Part shown: positions 34,301 to 47,006 of the stretch, in pieces
How the letters are laid out: each line of letters opens with the position of its first letter
How positions within the stretch are numbered: position 1 is the stretch's first letter
Assembly (NCBI GenBank): GCA_964035545.1
Contig: OZ037770.1
Location: 10,318,973-10,382,972, forward strand
Reading direction: 5' to 3'
DNA: 64,000 nucleotides
Origin: Bugula neritina
Taxonomy: Eukaryota > Bryozoa > Gymnolaemata > Cheilostomatida > Bugulidae
Program-made: the position numbers and the translations under genes
The notes under the pieces: generated by a model
The model's database searches: none
What the model was told of the DNA's origin: nothing
The model's input: the letters and a program-made list of their open reading frames with translations, nothing else

Positions 34301-37300
34301 ATCAGTAATGAGTATCAAGTTTTAAGACCGAAGGCGAAACTCAGAGTCAGACTCAAATAGTGAATTTATAATTAATATTATTATTATTAATTATTACTTA
34401 TACTTATAGTTATACTATTATTATTATAGTAATAATATTATTGAGCTACATTTGGTTTTACTACCAAATACCAGTATCAGTAAATCATGAATGATATTCA
34501 TTATGATTATCATTATGAGTAACCGTACCTGATACTGTGAGTCATAGTGAGAGTCATTTAAATAGTTACTACTTATAGTTATTAGTATAGAATAGACATA
34601 CTGATACTGATACTCCTACTCCTAGTGACAGTATCAGTATGAATAATAATATTATTAAATTGATAACTACAAATAATCCTGGCAACAATTCTAAGTTAGT
34701 AGCATAAATGATGGTTTTGAGTATAATTACCTGTATTGTTGTGATTTTCAAGCTTGAACGCTAAAGATAAAGATTAAGTTTAGCATTTATTACCAAAGGG
34801 CAAAACAGCTCAGTAGCTAACTTTGGATGGACCACGATGAAAAACTAAAACTAGCCTTCGATTTTAAATACGATGCTTCTGACAATGCGAAGAAAGAGAT
34901 GTAAGCTAAATTCATTTGATAAAAATAAATTTGCAAGATCTCACGCTATAAAAATGACTAAAATTGTCTTATTTCTTTATTTGATAACTTCGCAATTTTT
35001 TCATCATTTAAAAAATTGAATGCCTTAGTTACCAACTTTAAATGCAATTTTAGAGCTGAAGGAATCATCAAATGCTTACGAAAGTATGATTGTTGAAATC
35101 CTTGGATTTTTTTGTATTAGAAAAGTTCAAAACCTAAAAACTGGAAATTAATTTCAAATTTAAGTATTTCCAAATTAAAGCTTCATTTACTACACTTTAT
35201 AAACGCCGCCACATCCCCGGTTTTGTAGCGACTGGTCACATATATTCTGTTATATTTAGTTACATGATGAAACCAGTGATGACCACCAGAAGATGACCAT
35301 TTCTGACTACAGAATACAAGCCAAGAGACTGGAAAGAAGAGTTTGTCTCAAACACACAGCATATCTTTATGTACACGGATGTAGAGTCTGTACTCAACTG
35401 TTCTGTGTGCAGTGTGTATCTCGGACTAACTTGTGTATTGGAGGTAACTCTTCTGCTTTTATATCCTTTCATATCATTACTTTATAGCCTTTTACTTGTA
35501 TTTACTGTATGTTTGAGTAATTAGTCTTAGGAAGCAGCCGTGGTCTAGGGGTTAGAGCCTAGTAAGTATGAGCCCAGACAAAGGTCATTGGTGATTTTAA
35601 GAATAGTACCCAGTCATAATTGCTCCTGTGCCTCATATAAATAAATCTTTATTTCGATTTAAAAACCCTCTTCCATCAGGGGTTTTCTCACAGGGATGGC
35701 AACTATATATTTGCGTAAGTTTCATTAATTGTGATATTGTCATTATTATTCAAGTAAATATAGTTGTACACATGATTACATCATTTTGATGTAGATTCAG
35801 AACACAAGATGGTTAGTCTAGATGAACTTATCACACAGTTGACAAACATAGAAGAACTGATAACTACTGAAGATAAGACATCTCATCTCTTCAAACAGAT
35901 ATCTAAGGCTATATCTGACTTTGATACTGAGACTGAAGACTTGCTGAGTATTCTTCATACACAGAGAGATGAACAGGTGAGATTCTGAAGAACACAGGCT
36001 ACTCTCATGTGTTTTCATAGTTCTGTAAGATGTTATTGGTTGGTTAATGTCTAAGAAACTGTGATTAGTTTATTTTACTGTAATTCTCATAGTATACAGC
36101 CAGACAAAGTGAAAAGGGCCTAACTGATTGTTGCAAGTCTAGGAAGTGCTAAGCAATAATCCAGCTAAGGGATCTGAATTTATTTTATTTTGTATTTGTT
36201 TTCCTATTTCAAAATTAGAGTGGGGATGTTGATTTTGTACCACAACTTTTTTATAGGCTTGAGGCTGTTTTCATTTATTGTAATTGAGTAATTAATATTT
36301 ATAAGCTTTTGCTTCAAGTTCAATTTACATTTGCTCAGATAGTTTTAATTCTTCTATAAGGTACATGAAATAAATCTGACAGACTTGTGTCATACCTTTG
36401 ATTTTTTTGGTAATCAAATTCTCAAACAGCCTAATTCAATTTTATAGATTTATAGCAAGTGTACCTAGAATTAAAGCTATCAATTTCCTCTGTTTATTTG
36501 TACCACTAAAGGTCTGTGAATACCCATCAATGGTTTAAATAGGCTTTTTATTTATTGGTTTGTAAAAAAAGTGCATATCGTTACAAACTGAGTCATTGTT
36601 TGATTTGACTCAAAGTGTATTTTCTGCGTCTTGATTTTATTTTGCCAGGAATAGTCTTGACTTTTCTGGCTTGCAGTGACTTCAACTTTGGAAAGTTTCA
36701 CCATAGGTTTTACGTATAAGTTATGTTTTAGTTGACTGAAGTGAGACTGAAGTATGAGAAACTGGAGAAAGAATTCTTAGCTAGTAGAAAGAAGACTAAA
36801 GAGGAACTTAACAGATACATGGAGAGAGAAGTTGGAACTGTTTTGTCTCAACTGAGTAACAGTAGAATGAAGATAGAAGCTCAACTTAAGCGAAACAACC
36901 AGGCATGTAGACTTCAGTTATCAAAGCAATATAGTGACTATTTGAAATAATAACAATAAATACTCGTAGTAAAGAAAACTAGAAATTATTTTTGATGATA
37001 TGTACTTGTAATATATTATACCAGGTACATTTTTTTTTAAAAATTATTATTTAATTTAATGTTTTTGCTACATCAGTTGGTAGACCACACATGTTGATAT
37101 AATGCTCTAGATGGTGAATCTGGCATATTGAGTTATGTTTAGTTGGAGCACTACTAAGTGTATTTTGTTTTTATGTTACTATGATTTGTAGGTGGATCTG
37201 GTTGAAGGATTTGCAGAGATTAAAGAGAGAATACAGAGACTGATATCTGTTGAGATACCTGAACTAGAGCTGTGTGATGTCATGTCTCTAAAGGTCAAAG

Positions 37301-38817
37301 GTCAATTCCTAATCTGTTATATTGGTATTTCAATGTAGGTATAAGATAGATACAAACCTCATGTACATAGACCAGAGCATAGTCACCTTAGCTATTATGG
37401 TAAATTAATAGAAATAGCTAGGAGGAAGCAATACATTAAATATGTATATAATAAGAAGAATAGTTCCTACAGTCTCCCTTACTAACTTTCACTCAACTTG
37501 TACTTTGTAGAAGAGAAGAGAGAAATAGAGGCAGAACTGGTTCTCGCAGCAGGCATGATTATTAGTTTAGATCAAGGAGTGACAACTCCTACACTTCCTA
37601 AATCTCTCAAATTCTCACAGTCTGTTGATGTTTCTGATGAGTGTTATTCTGTCTGTAAATATGATGGTAACACTTATGTAGGGCTGGGTGGTGCAGGGAT
37701 AGACAGAATAGATGAAGGGCTTGGAGCCAAAGTATCATTTGCTAAGGCAGTTGCTTCGGATGGAGTGATAGTCTATAAAAATCTGTTGTATACTCTACAG
37801 TATATCAGCAGCACTAATTTGGAGGTACATGTGTATGATCTTACTGGGAAACAGGTGACCAGCTGGTCTCATCATGATAGTAGTGTAAGTGAAAACAAAC
37901 TCGCTATTGTTGATGATCTGGTTGTAGTTCCTGATAGAAGCAGTAAAAGACTTACAATCTACTCTCTTACTGGGGAGGTAATTAAACATGTCCCCTGCCC
38001 TCTACTCAGTGATAACACCGTAGCCATATGTGTAGCAGACAGACATTGTGTAGTAGTTTCTGACTATGGTTCCTCTCAAGTATTTAAATTAGACTTGACA
38101 ACAGAGAAAGTCATCTGGACATGCAAGGATGTATCTGAACCAGAAGGTGTGACCCGCTATAGAAGTAAATATATTCTTGTGACTAACTGCAGCAGTAAAA
38201 CCACCATCTGGATACTGGATGTGGAGACAGGTTAGTGATTCCAGTATTGTAATGTCTGCATGCAAGACATATGTGTGCAAAATATAATATATTTAACATG
38301 GAAACTTTGCTCCATATGTATACTACATAATACTGTATGATAATACATTAAATTGTATACACAAACCACAATCAGTGGATGGGCTGTTAGTAAGCCATTT
38401 AATAATAAAATTCACGTCTCTACTGTATGTAATGGTCTTTATAATATAAATACATAGCCACATTTACCTTCCATTTGGGTTGTACACTATTTACACATTT
38501 GCTGCACAGTGCACTTTACAAATTGATAAGTATATTGTTAGGAAGTTGCTATTATAGGCCCATTGACTGTATATATTGAAACACATGACTAAAATATATT
38601 AAAACAATATGCAGTCACAAATGTTCTCCTCAGTGTCAGGATACATATTATATTCAAGCTTGATTGAACTTGTTATACTGTAGGTAGACAGTTATCTATG
38701 GTAAAAGATACAACTGTTAGGAGTGATAGTAGTGTACTTGATCTCCATGTGTATAAAGACATGCTGATTGTACCCAGATGTCAAGAGAAGAAAGTTTTGT
38801 TCTACCAACTCAACTGA
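31399..38817 (+). CDS. TRIM-like gene 3
   Basis: Predicted 604 residues in eight exons: 31399-31556, 31707-31863, 35260-35443, 35795-35976, 36732-36902, 37192-37300, 37511-38230, 38684-38817. RING and B-box ligands are conserved; a valine precedes the first RING cysteine where the others have glutamate. Exon 4 is type B. The exon 5 donor is GC (CAG/GCATGT) as in gene 2. The exon 6 donor is a weak GTCAAT, produced by deletion of the 51-bp repeat region. Exon 7 is six bases shorter than in genes 1 and 2, and blades 1-2 are the most divergent of the family (ASDGVIVYKNLLYTLQ). Intron 2 is enlarged to 3.4 kb by a TIR element. All frames are open, but two non-standard donors in a row make full-length expression less certain. 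Confidence 0.78.
32071..35240. mobile_element. 3.2-kb TIR element in intron 2 of gene 3, non-autonomous
   Basis: The terminal inverted repeat starts TGTGACC and pairs at about 24 of 30 bases. TATA flanks both sides, a possible target duplication. Genes 1, 2 and 5 show the empty site. The interior is AT-rich, without any long ORF or recognisable transposase. Confidence 0.7.
35531..35695 (+). mobile_element. tRNA-like SINE in intron 3 of gene 3
   Basis: An A-box-like TGGTCTAGGGGTTAGAGCC begins it and a tail with CCATCAGGG and CACAGGGATGG ends it. Related tails lie in introns 3 of genes 2 and 5. The B box is degenerate. Confidence 0.4.
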
Positions 38818-39631
38818 ACAGGTATTATGTATATAGTAGGAGTTATGTCTCTTTCATGAACTTTTGTCTCGTAGGAAATTTTGGTAGCCAACCTGCACCC
38901 TACCTGTGATTTGTCTACTAGTGTATGTCAAGAAAGGACAACTACATCAGTTTCTGTATCCTGAAGTTTGAGTTCAAAGTTCAAACTCACTTGACAAGCA
39001 GGAATATGTGCCAATGTTGGAAAAACCCAAATACTGATAACATAGACTGTTTCTGATCCAATAGAATCTGTCAATTCATGTACTGTGACATCACACAGCA
39101 GAAATAGTTCAAACTTTTTTCTGCTTGCAATGCTATCCAATTCAACTTATTTGTTTGTTATGTATGCTCATCTCGACAAACTCAGGAAAGTTATTTGCCC
39201 AATCAAAACATCGCCTTCTCTATATAGCATAAATTTTGTTGTTTGTTTCTTGCAGCACCTCATCACCAAAATTAATTTTTTCTGTAATAGCCAAATAATT
39301 GTGTTCAAGCTTTGAGCTATATTTTCTCCTTTATATCCAGTTGGATTCGTGAGTCAATAACATAGTGCCTAATTACATAGCTGCGTGAGTGTGAGTACAA
39401 GATAACTTACTTCTAATCTGCAAGCTTCCACTTTATATTACTAGTTGCAATATCTCATAGGCAACTAATAGCGGTGGTACAATATTCTACTGTTTAGAAT
39501 AATATTTAGTAATCTAAAAGTGGCTTCACACTTCTTTGATCCTTTATCAATTATTGGCAATGTTTCACAGGTAGTTAATTGTCAAAATACTAAAATTTTC
39601 ATTCATCCTGAGTTGTTTTAATTTATTACAG
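38818..39631. other. 3'UTR intron region of gene 3, with unique insertion
   Basis: The donor after the stop is conserved. About 750 bases from 38860 differ from the other copies. I see no coding or TE motif in them. Confidence 0.4.
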
Positions 39632-39885
39632 AAACTAGACTGATGTGGAACAGGAAGTAGTTTCTGCAGCAGACACATCTAGTTATTTGGTTTAGAAAGT
39701 GACAAGTGAAAAGGCAGCTGATTGGTCCATTCATCTGACCTAGTAACACTCTATGGTTACATTACCATGTCATTCATATGATACTTATTGTAACATTATT
39801 CTATATTATCTATCATACAGGACTGAGAACTAAGTAGTAGCAGTTATTGTATATTATCTTTCTTATAGGAGTGAAAACTCTGTAC
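39632..39885 (+). other. Probable spliced 3'UTR exon of gene 3
   Basis: TTTATTACAG acceptor, then the conserved block with CTGCAGCAGACA. Confidence 0.5.
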
Positions 39886-40824
39886 TACTTGCTTTCTATT
39901 ACTATTATTATCATGAGTCATATTGTATTAATATTAACCACATACTAGTTACATTACTTGCTTTATGCTCTCCAAAATTTAAATATTTTGCCCATTCTGT
40001 GCTTCTGAAATATATTTTTGTAAAAGATGTTCTGAAATGAAGGTTCATTCATACTGCAAACTAAAGTAGAAGCTTTCATAGTGTAGAGTATTAGAGATGT
40101 TATATTCTTAGTTCTGACTTGTTAGAAGTCAGTCTCTGTATCACCTCACTGCACTGTCTTTATTTTACTCATTGGTGCACCTTGCATATGTCAACTGAGT
40201 ATTAAATATATTCAACAGTTCAACAGAGCTAGTAGACCAAATAAATTCTTTACACTGTATCATAATTATGATGTAGTATTTTATATCTACAGGGCAACAA
40301 GACATATATTGATGGTAGTGCTTACAACTTACTCTCTACATAGTAACAGTAGAAGCGTAAATTTCAAATCTCACTGATGCCATATATCAATTAAACAGCA
40401 TATTATAATTATTGGAAACTTGCAATATGTAATATTGTCTTAGTAATATTATGTACATCAAAGTGTGGTACACTGGCTTATATACATTCAAGGGGCATGT
40501 TATATTCCCTAGCATGTTATCAGTAAACAAAATATTATAAACGATATGGAGGCTTACTGCTAAGACTACCAATTGGCATATAATAAATAACTTTACTGCC
40601 TCTAATATGCACTCAGTTTATCATAATGGAAGGACAACTCTAATATGTCAAAAATGCCCATTTGAATTTATCAAGAACAGCCTTGGAAAACTTGTGTAAT
40701 TACTCTGCTTGCAGTTTGTGTATATAAATATTTTTCTATGCAAATGCAAGTATTTCTCAGTTACTCAATGACTAGTATTTGGCAATGCATTGTTGCTATT
40801 CTTTCATATAACAGAGAAAGCGTT

Positions 40825-40984
40825 AGCCAATAGGAATCATTATTTTTCCTGAGGGGGCGTGACTACAATAAAAAATTACAGTTGGCATTCTAGTATTAGT
40901 TAATGCAATGTTGCTTTACAATCATAATATATAGAAAGCATTAGGCAATAGGAATCATCACATTCTGACTGACAAGGGGCGTGG
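40825..40984 (+). promoter_or_regulatory. CCAAT plus GGGGCGTG box array, unit 3
   Basis: Two GC boxes and one intact CCAAT; the second CCAAT is changed to GCAAT. Confidence 0.4.
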
Positions 40985-41383
40985 TTACAAGAAGCAATAA
41001 TTCAAGTTCGCATAAATTATTCAAAGTTTATTTACAGGCTGCGGGTGAAATATTACTATTTCATAATGAATAGATACACTATGAAGTAGAACCTAAAGTA
41101 CAGCATTGTACAGAATCATTAAAACATGATGAGTAGAATTATAACTTACTGAACTTACTGGAAAATATACACAATAGTTGAGTATGTGAATTACTGGTTG
41201 TATGATAGTGAAGCAGCTATACATTATAAGATATTATTATAAAATATTTACTGTATAAATATAATGTCACATGTATTCATTATGTAGCATAATATGTGCT
41301 TAATGTATAATAAATACATAAATTAGAGACTTGAAAATATAAAAGCAATTTATGAAATACAGTTTAGAAGTCAGTGGACAGTG

Positions 41384-41632
41384 CTATGTAACACAGAGTA
41401 AGCCTTTGAGCTCTAGAAGAGCAGAGTGAACAGATTCAGTGAACTTTGACATCTCCGTTCTGTGGTGATTTGTAGACTGAGTGACTGAAGCTATGCTGGA
41501 GAATTCAGACAAGTAATGATGAAGAATGTCAAAGTGTGGTTCAGTCTTATGTTTCTCCAGAATGTAACTCTGCATCTCATTGTACTTAGTCTGTGATACA
41601 ACATTATAACTCAGTGTAGATGTGTGGAGCAT
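41384..41632 (-). CDS. Minus-strand ORF or terminal exon, unrecognised
   Basis: Encodes 82 residues, open to a TAG after CVT. It is the intact version of the broken copy at 16543-16761, so the reading frame appears to be a real protein segment. It is helix-rich and charged (KYNEMQSYILEKHK). It could be a small gene with its own ATG, or the last exon of a larger gene, since an AATAAATAG/ACT acceptor-like site lies just upstream. The family is unknown to me. Confidence 0.45.
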   Translation of the reverse strand: MLHTSTLSYNVVSQTKYNEMQSYILEKHKTEPHFDILHHYLSEFSSIASVTQSTNHHRTEMSKFTESVHSALLELKGLLCVT

Positions 41633-41671
41633 AGTCTATTTATTAATACAATATGGTATAGAAAGTATCTG

Positions 41672-41797
41672 TATAAGCAGCACTGAGTTGGAGGTGACTG
41701 AGTGCAGTAGTTTGGGGTTTTCGAGTTTGAAGTTCAAGTTGGAACTTTGGAGCCCAAACTACCGCACTCAGTCACCCCTAACTCGGGGCTGCTTATA
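41672..41797. mobile_element. Hairpin MITE, 126 bp
   Basis: Near-perfect inverted repeat of about 44 bases starting TATAAGCAGC, with GTGACTGAGTGC paired on both arms. It sits at the same position relative to the minus-strand ORF as the copy at 16800. Confidence 0.7.
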
Positions 41798-42284
41798 GTT
41801 GATATTGTAAAAAATATTGTACTGCAGTCAACAAAAATTTGTGACAGGTCATTAGAGCTATGCACTGTATAAATACCTTGTATGTACATGAAAAGTGTTT
41901 AGGAAATATACTTACTGGATATAGAACAATGAGGTAGTAGAGAGTGTGAGATATTATCGTAGTTAGGTCAAGGTGAAATGACTCAAACAGCATTGTGTGT
42001 AAAATTGGCTGTAAACAAACAAAAAACATTGGCTTACCAACATGTTGGAGTATAGTGTGTTGGTTGTAGTGATTGCAGTGGAGTTGTACAATTTCAGCTC
42101 ATCTTATGATGGCAATGGATAGAGAAACCTGTTAGCAAGTTTATTATGACTGATGAAATGATCATGAAATTAACTAAACCACCCATTTTTAGTGGTAAAA
42201 TATTTACAAACAAGTTTAGAGAATGCAGTTTACAGCTTTTTTCTAGATGTTGTATTACATAGAGTTGAGTTTACCCAGTTGCAC

Positions 42285-42350
42285 CTGTATGTTATGGCTA
42301 GCATGCTTGCTTGAAAACCGGAGATCTTAAAGGGTTCGAATCTTAGTTGG
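42285..42350 (+). mobile_element. tRNA-like SINE head
   Basis: A-box-like TGGCTAGCATGC and a perfect B-box-type GGGTTCGAATC on the + strand. No full cloverleaf can be drawn. Confidence 0.4.
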
Positions 42351-42519
42351 GGCTGAACTATTTTACAAGTTATTTTGGCTATTTCTTCAGTTAAGCTTTC
42401 GGTCATTGCAAATCGATCATATATAGTTGTCATTCAAAATTTACAGATCAAACTCTATAGAACTTAGAAATTGTCTGTTTTTAAATCGCGCAGCTAGAGC
42501 CACGAGATAGAGCTTTAAC

Positions 42520-42680
42520 GAAGGAAGACAACCCCGTGATTCCGCCAACGAGTGAGAAGGGTTGAAAGATGAGTCGCGCGCGTTTCCATAGCTTCTATAT
42601 CAATATTGTTGTTGTCACTGGTTGTTGTTGTTGTGGTGATGGTTAGTGATTCCCTAGACGCCATTACTAACTTCAGTATG
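42520..42680 (+). promoter_or_regulatory. CpG-bearing conserved block upstream of gene 4
   Basis: GACAACCCCGTG and GAGTCGCGCGCG are kept. The kappaB-like site is degenerate (GTGATTCCCT). The block lies 4.4 kb from the ATG because of later insertions. Confidence 0.4.
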
Positions 42681-43040
42681 CTGCTGAAATGTTAAAATAT
42701 TATTTGTCTTGAGATTGATCAATAACGTAAAGGTGCCCAAATCACACGCTTTAGTTTGTTTTTAGTTTAAACAAGGTAATTGTGAGATTACCAGCAGCAT
42801 TTCGACTAGGCAACTTAAATATATTACTATTAGTATTACAATTTACATTTAGTTTTATTGTTTAGTTTTACTTTCGTCCATGACCATTGTGATTGCTCAT
42901 ATGCTAATACTAGTTATAGTGAAATACTATTAACATTAGTAAATACTATTACTATTAGTATTAGTATTAGTAATAATATTACTTTTACTATTAGATTAGC
43001 ATTAATATTACTATTACTATCAGTATTAGTATATTAGTAT

Positions 43041-45461
43041 AGAGGCTTTTCACAAGCCCTCTGGGGACATTTGTATTTTGAAGTTGTCTCCTCCCAGAAG
43101 GGCGAAGTGCAGTCTCCATGATATATAGAACAAGCACATAAAATCAGTAGAAATTTAAGGTTTGTGGGAAGACTATTGCTAGTACGAGTTTCATTTTTTC
43201 TGAGATTAATATTTTGGCATAAGCACACAGGTTAGCAGTTCCAGAAAAATTTTAAAAATTTTCTTTCTTCAAAAATCTTGAGAAAAATTAACTTCAAAGC
43301 ATGTTTGTGGTTTTGGTTACTGCACGAGCAAGCTGAATTGGCAACTATGAGATAAGTCCCATTAATCATTTTTTGTGCTGGCTGTCATATTTAATTTATA
43401 GCTGTTGACCTTTCAACTCTTTGGTCAGAATGTGCTGTTAACACAGTGTTAGAGCACTGCTACTCTGCTAGTGCACTAAATGAGACAGCAGATTAGCTGT
43501 GTTAGCATTTTCATTACACTTACACACTTATGCTATGAGAATAGCTAGACTTTAACCTCAACATCCATCATTTTCACAAAAAGCATTTTCACAAAGCTAT
43601 AGATATATATTAAATAGACAGATTAAATATGAAATGTGCTTTGATACATGTCGGTTAATTTTCTAATACAGGTTAAATGCACTATTGCAATTGTAACAAT
43701 TGCGCTCAAATAAATATATATCTAGATAATTTAATCGAAAACCCGAGATAACCTTTTAGCAGTTGGCATTCAGGCCCTTGTGTTACAGCTTTGTTATTTC
43801 TTAATTATGCCTGTGGCTTGTAGCATTTAGGAGCATGCAGTAGTGAAGAAATTGAGATAGCCCAAGTTCTTTAACTTTCTTTGCAAATGTTGGTGTTGCG
43901 TATAATACAACTTTTTTGCTACATTTCTAATCTAGAAAAAAGGCTTTTCTCAATTTCTCCATTAGTACTGCATCTACCTCGTGTGTAGTAGTCATCTCCG
44001 TCAACTGCGGTAGATTCAAGATCCTAGTTAATGTATGGTAGGTTAAAATATAGTTATATAATAAAATGGATATTCAATATAAAATAGGTAAACTAAGCTA
44101 ATCACTACTGCACCTGAAAGCCCAAGTTTCCCAACTCATCAAATTGCAGCATAAACTGAATTCTCTGAAAATTACTTTAGAAGGAAATTCTGATTGAAAA
44201 GTATTAAGCAGATTCTTACAAGTGAAGCAGTGAAAGCATGTTGATAAAATTGGGTTATTAACATTTTGCTTGGATTTTCAGTTAAACTGTTTAATGTTAT
44301 AGCTCCTCAACTTCTCATGCTTCAAATATCATGAGCTAGTGTTATTGACACTCAACTGCAGTTATACAACTAGCTTGGCTGATCCCATGGGTCACAAAAT
44401 GTTATAAAATATAAAGCCTTTCTTAAATTTGAGACTCATATTTGAATGACATAAAAGTTTAGAGGTTGGCTATAAGTCACGACAGCACCAATTAGAATAT
44501 TACAGCTATATTATCTTAAAATAGGCATGCGGGAAGATATGTAATTTAAAATCAAGTATAACATTTCAATTAAATCTTTTAAATAAAACTATTAGACCTG
44601 TTGTAAAATATGCAATGAAGATATAGGGCAGACAAAATATTTCAAGATGGATCGATACTGAATGAAAAGATGCCTGCCTAAATATAAAGTGTTTTTAATA
44701 AATTTTTGCATAAACTGAGCTTTGCTTTTCTTGGTAATATTTTTCTTTTAAAGAAGTTTTAGCCATAACATGAAACTATGTAAAGCATTTATGGTCCTTT
44801 GAACATAATGTAGCACAAACTCTTCAAAGTGTAATTAAGTACACATGCTATCACCATCATTTTGAGACTACAAATTTAATCTGTCTATTTAATATATATC
44901 TATAGCTTTGTGAAAATGCTTTTTGTGAAAATGATGGATGTTGAGGTTATAGTCCAGCTATTCTCATAGCATAAGTGTGTAAGTGTAATGAAAATGCTAA
45001 CACAGCTAATCTGCTGTCTCATTTAGTGCACTAGCAGAGTAACAGTGCTCTAACACTGTGTTAACAGCACATTCTGACCAAAGAGTTGAAAGGTCAACAG
45101 CTATAAACTAAATATGACAGCCAGCACAACAAATGATTAATGGGACTTATCTCATAGTTGCCAATTCAGCTTGCTCATGCAGTAACCAAAACCACAAACA
45201 TGCTTTGAAGTTAATTTTTCTCAAGATTTTTGAAGAAAGAAAATTTTTAAAATTTTTCTGGAACTGCTAACCTGTGTGCTTATGCCAAAATATTAATCTC
45301 AGAAAAAATGAAACTCGTACTAGCAATAGTCTTCCCACAAACCTTAAATTTCTACTGATTTTATGTGCTTGTTCTATATATCATGGAGACTGCACTTCGC
45401 CCTTCTGGGAGGAGACAACTTCAAAATACAAATGTCCCCAGAGGGCTTGTGAAAAGCCTCT
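43041..45461. mobile_element. 2.4-kb element with 588-bp terminal inverted repeats
   Basis: The arms 43041-43628 and 44874-45461 are reverse complements with only scattered mismatches, starting AGAGGCTTTTCACAAG. The 1245-base centre is AT-rich without a long ORF. It lies inside a TAGTATTAG simple repeat. A 64-residue frame in both arms is a mirror artefact. Foldback-type or long-TIR non-autonomous element; superfamily not identified. Confidence 0.9.
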
Positions 45462-45763
45462 ATTATTATTAATATTAGTATCACCATAATCATGCAAATA
45501 TCATATTGATTTTTATTTTTTAGGTACGACATTTACTGTTGAGTTTGACTATGACTTAGACTTATCAGTATGACTCTGACTATCAATCGGTATGAGTATC
45601 ACTATTGACTATGAGTATTACTGTTAGTCTGAGTATGACTATGCTTATCACTGTGGTCTCTGAGTCGGATTATCAGTATGAATATCACTATCAGACTATG
45701 CATGACTATGAGTACTAGTTGACAAATAGTAACAGTGAATGTAATAGTACAAGTAATCCTAAT

Positions 45764-46238
45764 AGTGTTGTAGTCTCGTACACTACTAGATTGGGTGTTT
45801 TTGTGTGCTAGTAATTACTGCATATCCACTGTGAGGTTATGTGAAAAACCGAATCAGTTGATCATGGGAACGAGAGAACTGTATTTAGTTGATTATACAC
45901 CAGTAAAAAGTACGATACATAGGCTAAAGTGAGAAAAATATAGAAATAATTGAGCAGTTACATGTAGTTATCCTAGTAGTTACTAATACTGTCCAAGACC
46001 GACTGTGGGCGCCGGAAGGCGTTACTTATATATGAGTGGTGGACCCTGATTAGTCGACACAGATTTCAGCGGTGTCGTCCGCAATTGCTGGCGGTGCCGC
46101 CCGTATGTATTAGTAGGCACCGCATATAGATACGGCATGACTTGGAGTTGCCGTTCCTGACCATAATCTATTGAGTTATGTTTACTAGGGGATACTGGGG
46201 GGGGGAGGGGAGGGGGGTTGTACTTTCACTGACCATTA
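45764..46238. mobile_element. 475-bp insertion upstream of gene 4, possible LTR fragment
   Basis: Absent from the otherwise matching region before gene 1. It is GC-richer than its surroundings, starts near TGTTGTAGTC, ends near CATTACA, and carries a G-run at 46197-46218. A solo or partial LTR is possible but unproven. Confidence 0.35.
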
Positions 46239-47006
46239 CACCAGTACTACTCTGACTATCATTATCAGCATCAATTTTAGTTTCACCATGACTGGCTATC
46301 AGTATCACTATGCCTATAGTTACTATGAGTATGACTGTCAGTATCACTATGCCTATGGGAATAAATTTTTCGTTCGATGATTTGGAATAGTTACATCGAA
46401 TAGAACCACAACCATAAGTTAATACAAACTGCAACCTCAAATCCATTCGAGACAAATAAAACACAGTTCATGACTCTTGACTACTACCTGCATTAACTAA
46501 ACCATTAACTTTAATTATCAAGTTAAAGTTGCAACCAAATATGAATAGCCATTTGAAATTCTCTGTTAATTACAATTACAATTACACTCTGTATTACTAA
46601 TAGTGGAAGTAATAATGCTCTTAGTCATTGTTATATCAAGTATATTTTACATGCTTCTAGAATTGTTTTTATCTGCAGTAATTTTCTATTCACATTTTTA
46701 AAAGCATGTTTCTAAGAAAAACTTTTTTTATTTAAAGACGTATACTTATATGTCAGGTCATGTGACAGTATGAATATATGGTCATGTGACAAGTTTGAAG
46801 CTGCAGTTCTACCTTTTCATGTTAATTCATTTATGTTTGATGATATTGTTTCATTTGAAAAAATTTTCAATGTAGGGAAATTATGTTACAAATTAATTTA
46901 GTTTTCCAAAATGCTTGTTATGCTAGTTTCAATAGCTATTTACTAATTTATATGATTGTTAATTTGAGTAAATGAACTACATTTATATTTTATAGGGTAG
47001 AGCTAA

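Larger units (their letters stand above)
39886..46996. other. Spacer between genes 3 and 4
   Basis: The longest spacer. It holds a CCAAT/GC-box array, the intact minus-strand ORF, a hairpin MITE, a tRNA-like SINE, the CpG block, the 2.4-kb long-TIR element, AGTATC-type repeats (45480-45730, 46230-46360) and a 475-bp GC-richer insertion. From 46370 it matches the upstream region of gene 1. Confidence 0.55.

Noticed and set aside
43034-45489. Identical 64-residue ORF on opposite strands (MCLCQNINLRK...)
   Set aside because: Mirror copies within the arms of the long-TIR element; no domain and no codon-level evidence of function.
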